Positions 1 to 11,100 of a stretch of DNA of 64,000 nt are shown one piece after another. This stretch comes from a virus. The position numbers and the translations under genes are program-made. The first letter of the stretch is position 1. Each line of letters begins with the position of its first letter. Where the stretch lies: IMG/VR virus record IMGVR_UViG_3300030107_007542, positions 92,967 through 156,966 of that record. One strand, written 5' to 3'. Under the pieces are notes generated by a model. That model did no database searches. It was not told the origin of the DNA and saw only the letters and a list, made by a program, of their open reading frames with translations.

Positions 1-3000
1 CGGCTGTCAAGGCCATTGAAGTTATTGGCCATGGTGAGCGGATCGGAAATACTGTCGGGGGATCCAGATTGGTTCAGCTCAATATGACGGTGCTGTCGGC
101 CTCCAACAAACTTCTCAGTAAAGGGCCCCTGCATTGGAACATCTGTCTGATCTGAGGCAAGGTCAGCATGCATGTTGGTGATGATTGTGCTGCCAGTAAA
201 GTTCGACATCTCGCTTGATAGAGCATCACTAATAGATGAGCTGTACAGACTAAAGGGTGCAACCGTGGCACCGTCGGCGTCTCTCTCGTACACTTCATAA
301 CTTGCCGACTGGACTCCCATTCCAAATCCATAACGAACTTTCTGAGCTGGGAAATATTCATCTGAGGAACTGATCAGGCTTTCTACATCAGCAGACTTTG
401 CCACCATGATGTTGCTCGGTACAGCACCATAGGTTCCCTGACCCACTGTGGGGCCGGCTGGTGCCGTCGCCTCATACACCACACCCTTGCGCTGACTTGG
501 GTGTCTGGCGACGCCTCCGAGGACCACAGAGCCTCCTCCGCTAAATCGGTATGGCCGGCCTAGGGTTCGGTTATTGGAAGACTTGATGGCGTTAAGAAGG
601 ACCTGGCGGTCAGCCAAAGCACCAGAAGGCATGCCTCCGGTGGCATTCAAGACCATGAGTTCAGCGTCACCGCCTCGATCGGCACGGTTTTGCCACCAGG
701 CCAAAGAGCCCGAGTCCTGTTGTGGTCGGGCCCCGGCGGCCCAAGAAGCCGTGGGAAGGGGGGCGTGGTCATACTTCCAGTTGTTTAGGTTGGAAATATT
801 TGGCATTCCCGTAACGCGCTTTGTCGGGGCTTGCGCAGATTCAAATCCTGTTCCCTGTGCATCATTGATAATAGAATTAACAGCAATTGGTGTAGCGATA
901 GTTCCAATAGATCCTGTTATATCCGGGTCGGACTGTGCCAAAAATGGGAACTTGTTCTGATACTTGCTGCGCTCAAGAATGTGGCTCTCAATTAGCGTAC
1001 GTATATTGGGATCAAAATCAAGAGAAACCGGAGCGAGTTGACCAAGGAGGACGCCAAGGGTCCCGTCGATCCACTTATAATATTCAAAGAACTTCTCAAA
1101 ATCTATTTCTTCATTAGAAACACTTTCAAAGAAACGCTGACGTAAGAACTTAAGTCCCTTATATTCGCTACGATATCGATTAACCGGAGCGCCGATGAGG
1201 GTGTTAAGGTCACTTAAAGTAGCAAAGTAGTTGATCATCTGATCAGAGATCGCCTGTTGCATACTCTTCTCAAACGTTAAGAAGTAATTTTGAGGCCTAG
1301 ATGTGCGTGAGAACTCAACGTCGTCCTGTTGAGACAAGACTGTTATCATGTCTGCGGATTCGAGGGATTCAGGCAGATTCTGCTTCGAGGCCACCACATA
1401 GTCTTTGTCGAGAACGGTACTGGTGCTAGCCGAGAAGTTTGAGCCAGAGCCAGGATGCTGGTAGTAAAGAATATTGCCGAGCCAACTATTCTGAGTAGAA
1501 GCCTTGGTGGCGGAACCAGAGGACAAGTCAGCAACTCTAAATCCACCGTTAGCATCAGAACCAGTATTCTGGTTGAAATCCCAGTTCAGCATGAGTGTAT
1601 TGATACGCGGGAGATCACCATAACTGGCTGTGGCCTGGAACGGGAAGGCATACAGTCCCGTGTCTGCCACACCATAATTGGTAGGATCAAGGGCGTGAGC
1701 CTTAATTGTCTCCTGACTGAGTTTATCGAGCCACAGCCTGCATGCACCAATCTTGGCATCGCAGCGCTGGAGGATGGTGCCTGTCATGTTGGTGCGGTGG
1801 GCGCCGACAAAGGCGCGGCGGGAGCCAGTTATGAAAGCAGCGCCCGGGGCAGTGGCGGTCCCTGTCACATTAAAGCTGTTAACAATCACGCCAGCGTCGA
1901 CATTTACTCCTTGGAATTCAATATCATAGTTCGCTATTGGCGCGGTAGGAACATAAGCTGTCCATGGGTAGCGAGAGGGACTAATCTTAACGGCAAAGTT
2001 CCATTTATTATCGTTATAAACATCATAAAACATAGAACTCGTAAGGGTGGGCATTTTGCCACCAGTAGAACTCTTTAAGATAAAAGTAACATTGGGAGAT
2101 TCTTTTGTTTCGCGAACCGCATAAACTTGGAAGTTGGTCGCATCATCTGTTGGGAAAACCGTATTTGTCTGGGCATTCTCAGAACCGGGAGTATCACTTA
2201 TTTGTGTGTTTGTGGCGTGCACACCAAAGAGAGAACACGAGATGATGTTTGTATCCTGATAAAAGTCATGACTCTGAGTGAATTTTTCTGGGAACAGGAC
2301 CTCTGCTTCCATAGTAAAGGCGAACCCGCCGGTTAAATGAGTACTTGAAGAAATAAAACCATAAGTATTGGTAGTGTCTCCCGGGTCGCGAATCTGATAA
2401 ACATTAGCATCCATACTGGCATATGAGTTAAAATTAGCATACTTCTTACCATAGGATTGGTTGGTTCGATTCGTTGTAAAATCAAACTCAACATTATTGG
2501 CATACATGTTAATCTTTATCAGCTCATCATCGACACCAAAGCACCTAATCAAATTTCTAAATGCTTTCTCGGTTCCTTTAGACTTATAAATGTAGCTTAA
2601 GTTGTTGTAAATATTCTGATAAATAAGGTTCTTGATCTCGGTGAGACTCTTTTCAAAAACTCGGTCCTCGCTCCTGTCGGCCAGCTTTTCGAGCACCGAA
2701 GCGTCAACAAATAACTCAGGAGCTACCAAGCCGGTGGACATAAGCAAGCGTTCCGCAAAGACATTGGCCTTGTCAGAACCACTTACATATTGAATATCCT
2801 TTAATTTATTTAATGATTCTATCTGGAGATGCAGTGTGTCCAGATAGCTGGCCATGATTTGTGTTACATTATGAAGCCCCCCGCCTCGCTCCGTATCTTC
2901 TTCTGTTATCCAAGCCGGCAGAGACTTATATATGGATGCCGCATTGGATGCATCATGATCAGAGCCCGATGTAACAAGCTGTGCGCGAAGGGCGACGACC

Positions 3001-4324
3001 GCGGGGTCAAAAGAATAGATAATGGGGTCTTCAAACTCTTTAATGGCTGCACTAGAGGAAATAATTGCCGAACCAGTATTTCGAGAATCGCTACTATAGC
3101 CAGTCCAGGCGCCATTCGAAACGCGGCCGGAATAATCTAGAACCGTGCTATCCACGGAACTGGTTCCGGTGATTCCCTCGTTAAATTTATAATAGACCCC
3201 CAAATTGGTGTTGGCCACTTCAGTGGTATCCATGAAGGGCATGGGATCATTATTGACACCGCCTCCGACTTGCGTAAACCAAAACCGACCGATTTCCTGA
3301 CTGCTTCGTTGAGTTTTCCAGTATCGGAACTCATCGATTGATCCGGAAAGCTTTCCGGCGTACTGTGCGCCTCCGCCGAGGGTTGTCACGAGGGCACCCA
3401 TCGTGGCTTGCATCGCTCCAGTTACTTCACTCAGAGCATCGCTACCGAGAGTAGATTCTTGATTAAGCGCACCGTCAACATATACGCGGCTAGTGATACC
3501 TGCACTGGCATTTTTAAAGGAGAAGGCATAGTGGTGCCAAGCCGAATCAGCTATAGTAACAGAACTACCGATCGAAGATTCACTTACTCCGTCGGAACCC
3601 GAAAGGAGAGTGGCCAAGAAAACCGCACCCCCTTCGTTTGTTGAATTTAGGGCCAGAGAAAGGCGCCCATAATGAGCCTGCCCTTCTGCGACTCCATTCC
3701 ACATGTCGAACAAAACCTCTTTGGTGGTCAGGGAGGACGCATATGCATCCTTCTTCATCCAAAATTCTACTGTTACACCGTCTCCCGATAAGTCATACTT
3801 GAGATTAGAGGTACGATTTGAGCCGGTATCGTAATAGTTAGATCCCGTAAATTGCAGATACAGCGGCGACATGCCGTCGGGGTTAGGATTGGGGCCGCCT
3901 TTAAAATAAATATATTCTAAAGAATTGGGCAGACCATAGCCATTCTCCAAGGTACCATTCCTGGTTCCCCAACCATCAGCCGACAATAAGCCATAACCAG
4001 TACGACGTGGATAAAGATTGTTAAGAATATAAAGGTCGATCTCTGTCGACTCATTTTCCCACTTAAGGCGCTCTCGAAGCGAGCCATCATACGGGTAGGT
4101 CTTATAAATTCTATCTAATGATTCACCATAATACTTCTCGGCTGAGCCATACCGAGCAAAATTAGAGGCAGTTGTATAATCAACCGCAGGAATAAACCTG
4201 CGCTCCTTAATGATATCCTGTTTTTGGTATTCCGCAGACTCTACTACCGACCCAACCTGCTCTGCAGATTGATCGGAAAGTGATTTAAGAGTTTGCGCTT
4301 TTTCAAAAAGATGTTTAAAGCTCA
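1..4324 (-). CDS. Large virion structural protein with LamG-like domains (3' end beyond window)
   Basis: Reading back from an ATG at 4324 the frame stays open for about 1440 codons to the window edge, so the C terminus is missing. Roughly residues 150-380 look like a concanavalin/LamG (laminin G-like) sandwich: there is an EFWMK strand, an AWHHYAFSF strand, a VDG turn and a YKFNEG strand. A second sandwich-like stretch lies near residues 665-880. Such domains bind carbohydrate or protein in phage tail and fibre proteins. It directly follows the baseplate genes in transcription order, 8 nt after the next gene. Likely a tail/baseplate-attached structural or adsorption protein. The fold is an inference from pattern; the exact role is unknown. 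Confidence 0.8.
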
Positions 4325-4332
4325 TATCCTAA

Positions 4333-5886
4333 TTATTCATCAACCCTAAATTTAAACGTTTCTGATTGCTCCACCCAAGTTGCTATACTACCATTATAAT
4401 AAGAGAATTTAATCCCATACATGTATCCAGCCTCTAATTCCATCATATCCAGATCAAAATAATTACCGCTCACGTCATAAGAAAGATAAGTAGAATACTC
4501 GCTGCCGGTACCATACGGAAGCACCTCATAGTCGTCAACCATTCTCAAAATGCGATACGATGCACTCTCAATTATCTCCGTGGGATTAACGCTTGTAGCC
4601 ACCGTATAAATGGTGGGACTCCAATTCTTATCTCGCACGAAAGTTCTAAAACGTACAGTCTGATTCCTTCGATAGGAAGGCTGCAAATTCTTAATGGCCG
4701 TCACCCTCTCAAACGTTGGGGCGCCTTCAAAGTTACGGAAAGTTTTAGTGACCACAGAACCAGTCTTATATTGAATTGACCCTGTTGGTAACGACGTCCA
4801 CACATCGAACAGTTTAGATGGCGCGCCGTTAGCTGAGGATGAGGTCATGCAAACAGAAGCCGTATAGATTCCTGTGCTGATCAAGCCGCCGGTGACGCAA
4901 ACAGCATTTCCGGCGCCTGCCCCCGAAAGAGCCTGGATCCCAGATGGTTTCGTATTTCCAGCATTCCCCGAGTAGAAAGAGACATACAGAAGGTTATTGG
5001 TAAGATTGGGAATATTAGTGAGCTGCCCGCGAACATAATTATACAAATAGATGGTGTTCAAGTTGTCAATTGCCGGAGCCATGGAGCTACTATAATAAAA
5101 GGATCCTCTCTCATCGGTAACCCGGGAGTCCCAGCGCGCCTCGATCCACGGGCGCTTAAAGAAATATTCACTTGAACGAGCAAAAAACTTCTTCGTATAA
5201 TAGGATGTCTCTGCGCCACCGGTGTTTGCAATAACACCATGAGCTGCGGCGGCGGCGGCATATGCTTCCTGGCTGGAAGTTAAGAAAATACCTAATCCAT
5301 AATTATCAACATGCTTCGCGGAGCCGGAGGATTGCATCCATCGCTCTACGGTCGGAGTAATGTTGATCTCCAAATCTTCATAACCTAACTCAAACGTCTG
5401 CCGATAAACAGGCGAGTCGGAGTCTTCATTGTCATCTCGATAATCTCCGCCATTATTTGCCCATGCAACAGTAGTAGAAGCGGACATCCAATTAGATTTT
5501 CCAAGATCGGAATACTCATCCATGTCTAGTCCAGTACCTTCGGCCCAGGACCGAGATACCGAGGCCACAACCAATGTAAAATCCTGAGGCAATGTCCAGG
5601 GGTGCTTGGCGTTGCTCAATTTAAGAAAGAAGTTAACACTTCCAGAAGCCGGAATAGTGCCAGCAGTACGATCAGCAGCAACAGTAGAAACGGGAAATTG
5701 TATAAGTATTCGAGAAAGCTCTTGAGACTGTCCTCCTGCGGAGGATGAATTTTGTCCATATATCGAGAAAACTTCTAGGGAATCGGCGTAACCCATGTTG
5801 GAGCCCGAGCCGCGATTACTCAGATTAGATTTATACGCATTAGTAATAGTATTATCGGCGCTGGCTGTATACCTCTTGAAAGCCAT
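4333..5886 (-). CDS. Virion structural protein, tail/baseplate-associated
   Basis: 517 aa, Ser/Thr/Tyr/Asn-rich and beta-strand-like, with no signal peptide. The first ~250 residues resemble DNRLRE-type, carbohydrate-binding-like modules: a TSDSLEVF-like start, a SRILIQFPV strand and a repeated RPWIEARWDS-type strand. The remainder looks like further Ig/FN3-like strands. Its start codon overlaps the stop of the gp6-like gene and it is followed by the LamG protein, so it belongs to the tail module. Family membership is weakly supported; that it is structural is well supported by context and composition. Confidence 0.75.
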   Translation of the reverse strand: MAFKRYTASADNTITNAYKSNLSNRGSGSNMGYADSLEVFSIYGQNSSSAGGQSQELSRILIQFPVSTVAADRTAGTIPASGSVNFFLKLSNAKHPWTLPQDFTLVVASVSRSWAEGTGLDMDEYSDLGKSNWMSASTTVAWANNGGDYRDDNEDSDSPVYRQTFELGYEDLEINITPTVERWMQSSGSAKHVDNYGLGIFLTSSQEAYAAAAAAHGVIANTGGAETSYYTKKFFARSSEYFFKRPWIEARWDSRVTDERGSFYYSSSMAPAIDNLNTIYLYNYVRGQLTNIPNLTNNLLYVSFYSGNAGNTKPSGIQALSGAGAGNAVCVTGGLISTGIYTASVCMTSSSANGAPSKLFDVWTSLPTGSIQYKTGSVVTKTFRNFEGAPTFERVTAIKNLQPSYRRNQTVRFRTFVRDKNWSPTIYTVATSVNPTEIIESASYRILRMVDDYEVLPYGTGSEYSTYLSYDVSGNYFDLDMMELEAGYMYGIKFSYYNGSIATWVEQSETFKFRVDE

Positions 5887-7676
5887 TATTTAATACTCCC
5901 CTTAATGTCTGTATTTGGAAACTTCATTTCAAAAACAACGTTCTCTTCTGCTAAAATACGCAGGTTATCTGCACTAGTGGCGGCCCTAAAATCATAAGAG
6001 TCGCCGCTGTAATTGGATCCTGTTTTCTCAACGATCTTGACCTTAATGACATCCAGCAATCCTTCTACCTTATTAAGGGTCTTATAGATATCCGAGATAT
6101 TGATGGATTCTCCGATATCATAAGAATGCGCAAACTTGGCTGCTAAAGCCCTGGAGGCCGCATTAATAACATTAAAACGATTTGCGTTCAAATCGATTGA
6201 GACCTCATATTCAATTCCAAAATTAATAATTTTTGCATCTAGTATATCAATGGTATCATTAACCATTTTATACTGTGCTAACCAATTTTTAAGGTTAGTT
6301 TTTAAGGTAGAGTTAGCAGTCACCAATTTACCACTAGCATTTTCCGAAATAACATACAGGTTAAGATTCCGCTTAAATGCATCGAAGTCACGAACAATCG
6401 CAGCGCGTTTCACTTTGCCGAACTTGGCCGGCATGCCGTAACTAATAGCTTTATAATCTTCGCCAGTGACTGCGCGATTTTGTGTTGCAAAGTAACTGTA
6501 GGCCCGTTGTTTAATTTCGTCTGAATCTGGGAGTGCAACACTTCCTACAAATTGTTCCTCGTTCACTACCTGCAAAGATTCTGTCACGCCGGCTCTCTTT
6601 GCTGCTGTTAAAAGATTCTCTTCTTTAAAAACTATAAGCGCGCGACTTACTTCGTTGATGGAATTTACTGAGGCGTTAACATCAGTGGTGGTGTTATATC
6701 GAAATGAAATTATTAAATCAGTGTTGGCCGGTGCAATGCCAAACTTATCTGTGTCCAGAAGTTTTGTGGGATCGAACCCGGCATCTGTTACATAGTCACG
6801 GCCGTTCATGTTCAGCATTAAATTCGAGGGGTCGATTACCGATCCATTGGTTAATTCAGAATCAGACCCATATCCAAATTGTAAAAACGTTTTGCCGTTT
6901 TCAAACTCAACTGTAAATCGGCGAGGAACTGGAAAAGGCTTAAGAATATTAGGAACAGTGGCTCTGGTGGTGGTGGTGTTTCTCACGGCTTTATAAATAA
7001 CATTCTGCGTGAGGTGATCCACTTCATAAAACCTATGACCCTCTAAGTCATAAACACTCACAACATTATTAATTTTGGCGATCGAAAGAGGCACGCGGCG
7101 GAAGCGTTCAAAATTTCCGATGCTCACCTTGTCTCGGCCCAGGCGACCGGAGACCGCGCGACCTTGAGCACGAATAACGAAATGAGTGGGGGCACCAGTG
7201 GTGCTCGCATCACTCACAACAATTTGATTTTGTTCTTTTGCAAAATCAACGTCGTCTACCAAAGTATAATAACCGCCCGCATCGGATGTAAATTCAGAGC
7301 CGGCCTTTAATACCGGAATATAGTTGGTATCGGGGCCCTGTGTAGTAGTAGATGCTGGTACCTTAATATAAAAGGTTACTACACCATACGAAGAATGGTT
7401 GGGGTTAAGCTTGAGACCCATTTGGCGAACGAGGCGAACTACATTGTTATATTCAATCGCGGTATCGAGAAAGGTTTCATTAGCTTGATAATCGAGATAG
7501 AAGGAAAGAATGTCTCCGATATAAGAAACAGTATCCAGCATGAGAGAGCCGAAGCCGGCTTCACTGAAGTCTCGATAAGTATTTGGATAATAGCGGCGCG
7601 CAAAGTTCTCTAGATCGCGACGGATAGATGCGAAATCTCTACTAGTATAATCAATGGCTTCTAACTTCTTTGACAT
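5886..7676 (-). CDS. Baseplate wedge protein, gp6 / baseplate-J-like
   Basis: 596 aa, close to T4 gp6 in size. The N terminus has the wedge-like pattern of a YTSRDFASIRRDLENFAR start followed by a conserved EAGFGSLMLDTVSYIGD segment. Residues ~395-440 carry the baseplate-J signature seen as RAVTGEDYKAISYGM followed by GKVKRAAIVRD. The C terminus has the usual gp6-type pattern with INISDIYKTLNKVEGLLDV. In T4-like baseplates gp6 forms the dimer ring that holds wedges together. It lies directly downstream of the gp25-like gene, the usual wedge-gene association. Confidence 0.9.
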   Translation of the reverse strand: MSKKLEAIDYTSRDFASIRRDLENFARRYYPNTYRDFSEAGFGSLMLDTVSYIGDILSFYLDYQANETFLDTAIEYNNVVRLVRQMGLKLNPNHSSYGVVTFYIKVPASTTTQGPDTNYIPVLKAGSEFTSDAGGYYTLVDDVDFAKEQNQIVVSDASTTGAPTHFVIRAQGRAVSGRLGRDKVSIGNFERFRRVPLSIAKINNVVSVYDLEGHRFYEVDHLTQNVIYKAVRNTTTTRATVPNILKPFPVPRRFTVEFENGKTFLQFGYGSDSELTNGSVIDPSNLMLNMNGRDYVTDAGFDPTKLLDTDKFGIAPANTDLIISFRYNTTTDVNASVNSINEVSRALIVFKEENLLTAAKRAGVTESLQVVNEEQFVGSVALPDSDEIKQRAYSYFATQNRAVTGEDYKAISYGMPAKFGKVKRAAIVRDFDAFKRNLNLYVISENASGKLVTANSTLKTNLKNWLAQYKMVNDTIDILDAKIINFGIEYEVSIDLNANRFNVINAASRALAAKFAHSYDIGESINISDIYKTLNKVEGLLDVIKVKIVEKTGSNYSGDSYDFRAATSADNLRILAEENVVFEMKFPNTDIKGSIK

Positions 7677-7694
7677 ATGTCTACCTCGCTATAA

Positions 7695-8078
7695 TTAGTC
7701 CAAGTTTGTATCAAGATGCAGAGTTCCTGTCATCTGCAGTGGTACAATCTTATACGTAATACTTACGCGCATATCATGAGGATAAAGATCCGGGCTGTTT
7801 TCTTTGTCTCCAAACTCTATTTTTTGAATCTCCAGAAAGGACATATACCTCGAAACTTGCTCCCGAATACGAGATGCAATATCTTGATAAGTAAAATTAT
7901 CATTCAGCTCAAATAAATACCTTTTAAGTCCCACACCAAAATTAACATCCATCATTCTTTCCCCGGGAACCGTAAGAACAAGCATTTTCAAGTTTTGTCT
8001 TACCAGCGCAGGATAGGTGGTAATCATGTCAAACCTGCTTGATTCGATAGGTAATAAAGGTGTTAAGCCATTTGCCAT
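7695..8078 (-). CDS. Baseplate wedge protein, gp25-like (GPW_gp25 family)
   Basis: 127 aa from the ATG at 8078, which has a GAGAGG Shine-Dalgarno site; a longer reading begins with TTG and is less likely. The central segment follows the gp25/GpW family pattern: NLKMLVLTVPGERMMD, then an FGVGLKRYLFE segment. In T4-like and P2-like phages gp25 sits at the inner baseplate and helps start sheath assembly. The neighbouring gp6-like gene downstream supports the call. Confidence 0.92.
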   Translation of the reverse strand: MANGLTPLLPIESSRFDMITTYPALVRQNLKMLVLTVPGERMMDVNFGVGLKRYLFELNDNFTYQDIASRIREQVSRYMSFLEIQKIEFGDKENSPDLYPHDMRVSITYKIVPLQMTGTLHLDTNLD

Positions 8079-8116
8079 TTGTCGTCCTCTCAATAATTAC
8101 TTAAAAAAGATGTTTT

Positions 8117-11100
8117 TTAACAAACATTCGAACTTTGTCCGTCTGCTGCGTTCTGCTGCGAGTTTCCGGTTCCCGATTCTGCGTCCACTTCATCATTGTT
8201 TTGTCCTTCTTCTAAAAGCATCAGTAAGAGATAAATTATACCCAATGGGCTCGGCGGCATGCAGAACAAGCCGACGATAGTCCCAGTGAAATCAACACCT
8301 CTGGTTGTCATCTTCGGACCGAGAGAAGGAGCCTCTAGAGGCCCAGGTGGATCAGGAAGGGCGTTAGTAGCTTCTGCATTCATAGTATTAAGGCCGCAGA
8401 ATGCCAAAGCCAATAACTGTTCGCCCTCAAGATCCTTCAGCATAGGCTTGATAGGTGACTCGTCTGGCTGTACGGCCACCGCAACGTCAATTCCTTGATC
8501 GATGGCATCGATAACAAAAGAAAAGACCTGACCAGTGATTTCACGAACAATCTTCCAAATCGCCACATGAGGATCAATCATCTCTGCCAAGCCCTTAAGA
8601 ATCTTAATTGGCGTCTCGCGGAGCATTTTCATAATGAACTCGCGCGCGGACATTCCCATATCGGATTCGCCGGCGGAGCCTAGGCTGTTGGTCAGCGCCG
8701 TGGAGGCGCTGTCCTCCGGGCCACCTACGGGGGGAGCCATATCCGTTCGAGACATCATCCCAAAGAGATCCAGTATCACTTGCTTGGTTGTATTAAAATT
8801 ATCTTCAATTCCCTCAAAGAAAGTGTTGGTAAGTCCCAAGTTATAAAGGAGCGGCACCATCAAAATCATCTCGGGGTTAAATGTTTGAGAGATAAAACGA
8901 GAATATTCCACATCTTCCTTAATACGAGGAACGTGGACTGCAGGGGACGTACGATTAAATCTCTTGATCTTATCAAGCCTACTATCCATGGAGGTGCCTG
9001 TGTTGGCGTTATTAGGGTTTGGGTTCGTTGCAAGGCCGGTAACCATGCTAGCAGAGGGAAGCGCTTGATTTGAGTTGGAACTTGCGGCGTTAGCCTCTAG
9101 TTCATTGGGATTAAAATCACCTATAGCGTAAATATCCACCGTTAAAAGGTCCCCTAGAATCTGGGCTCCAGGGTTCGACGCATCCAGATCTGTCTGCGCT
9201 GCGTCTAGAATAGAATCATGTCCAACCGCGCGGCCTTGCAAATTCATTGCCTTGACCATAAGGTTTCGTACGGGCCCTGATCTAAACGACTGAACAAAGG
9301 GAGAATTGGATTGATCCCAATCGTTCTCTGCCGTACTGCTGCCGCCGCGGTAGTGCGGGAAGTTGAACATTAATTTATAGCCTACCTTCAAGTTTTCAAA
9401 AATCGGAAGAGTTCCTTCCGTAAGTTCAATAAGATCAATAAAATCTACTGCAGTGTTAGTGCGTACTGGCATGGCTCCGCCAGCGGAGGAGCCCAATATA
9501 TCTTGCAACGTTAAGACATGGCGGGGGAGGCTCCCATCGGGGCGCGCACCAACCGTAGCCTGGTGCCAGTCGACGTGAGTGGTGTGACCAGTGACATGGA
9601 TCCCGCCGGCGGCGAACCAATCCTGTACGGCGTTCTCCCAGGAGGTGTCCCAGGCGCCCTGCGCTCTTTCAAGCTCACGCGGATGCCAGGGAACCTGGAC
9701 CTCAGAAGAACTAAGATCTTCCCAGTTTGAAATTCCATCCCAGTATGCATACTTGGCAAAAAAGACTCGGCCCTCACCAGATTTCATAGGTGCATTTTTG
9801 CGCCCATAAGGCGCCTTATAGATTCCTAAAACCTCTTTAATAAAAATGTCTTCATAACTCGAATCAGCGCCAGTGGTGCTTAAGATATTATTAATAGACT
9901 GCATCGTATTAACCATCTGACCACAAACCTCATAAGTAAAGCCCATGCGCTCTTCAATCAGATATTGAATTATCTTACTAAATGGTAGACTATTCATATC
10001 GGTACCCGTTTTGAGGTATGGAACTACCGTATCGCGTGCAAAGGAGTGGGTGATACCTCCAGCTGCCATGGCCCTGGTCCTATTCAACATTTTCTCAAAT
10101 CGATCCCGCAAAAAGACATCCAGGCCTGCGCCGCCTTCGCCCAATTTAGCTGATATCTGGTTGACCATGCTTGTCATGAACAACTCTCGCAAAAGAGGCT
10201 TTTCAAAAATTTCCTCAAACTGAAATGCACTGACAACAAAAATATTCTTTATTAAGAATTCAACAATATAAACCTGGATGAACAGATTGATGAGTCCCAT
10301 TTTTAGGGCGTCTCTGGCGCAATCTTTCGCGTCTCCCTCATCATTGCAGGCTGCTTCGCCAAAATCTTCTTTAAGTTGGGCCAATATTCCCCTAACATCT
10401 AGTAGATCGCCTGTCTGGGCTGGGTCACAGTTTGTGTTGTCTTTAAAAAGATTTAAAGAATTTAACTTTGCCAGGGTAAAAATTCCATTTCGCTGGATGT
10501 ACCCAAAGATTCTTTTCACCATTCCATTCATAGCTGTTGGGAACACTTGCTTTTGCAGCTTATTTTGTAGATATTTCTTGTTAGCTGCGCTCAGTGGTGC
10601 ATCCGCAAGGCTTATCAGTTGCTTCTGGAGAGGGTATGTAAAATTAAAGATATAGGGATTGAAATCGCTCTCTGTCCCGAACCCAGACACAGCATCTTCA
10701 GGATCTGCGCCGGCGCCGTACAGAGGCGTAAAAGAAGGGTCGTCGACGATGCCCTCAAGCCAGCCTTGCTCGACGCCGGGGAGCAAACCATTTGGGATTC
10801 CCATACGGAATGGAGGTCGGCCGGCCATAATATCATTGTTGGAATAGAATTCCAGATTGAGTGGGTCGATCTTTGGCACGACTTTACTCAAGAATCGATA
10901 TTGCATTCTTAATCGCCCGTATTCGTCGTTGGTCTTGTCCGTCAGCATGCGCGAGTAATAGGTTTGGTCACCACCGGGGGATTCCGTCCGAGTACGCCAC
11001 ACATTATTCGGCTTATCACTACCCGCTATCTCAACATACTCCGGAGGCGTTTGTCGTGCCATGGCCATGAAATTATTATAGAAATTACGCGAGAAGACAT

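Noticed and set aside
6992-6999. TATAAATA late-promoter box (plus strand)
   Set aside because: Inside the gp6-like minus-strand gene, coding for a normal protein segment; no plus-strand gene follows.
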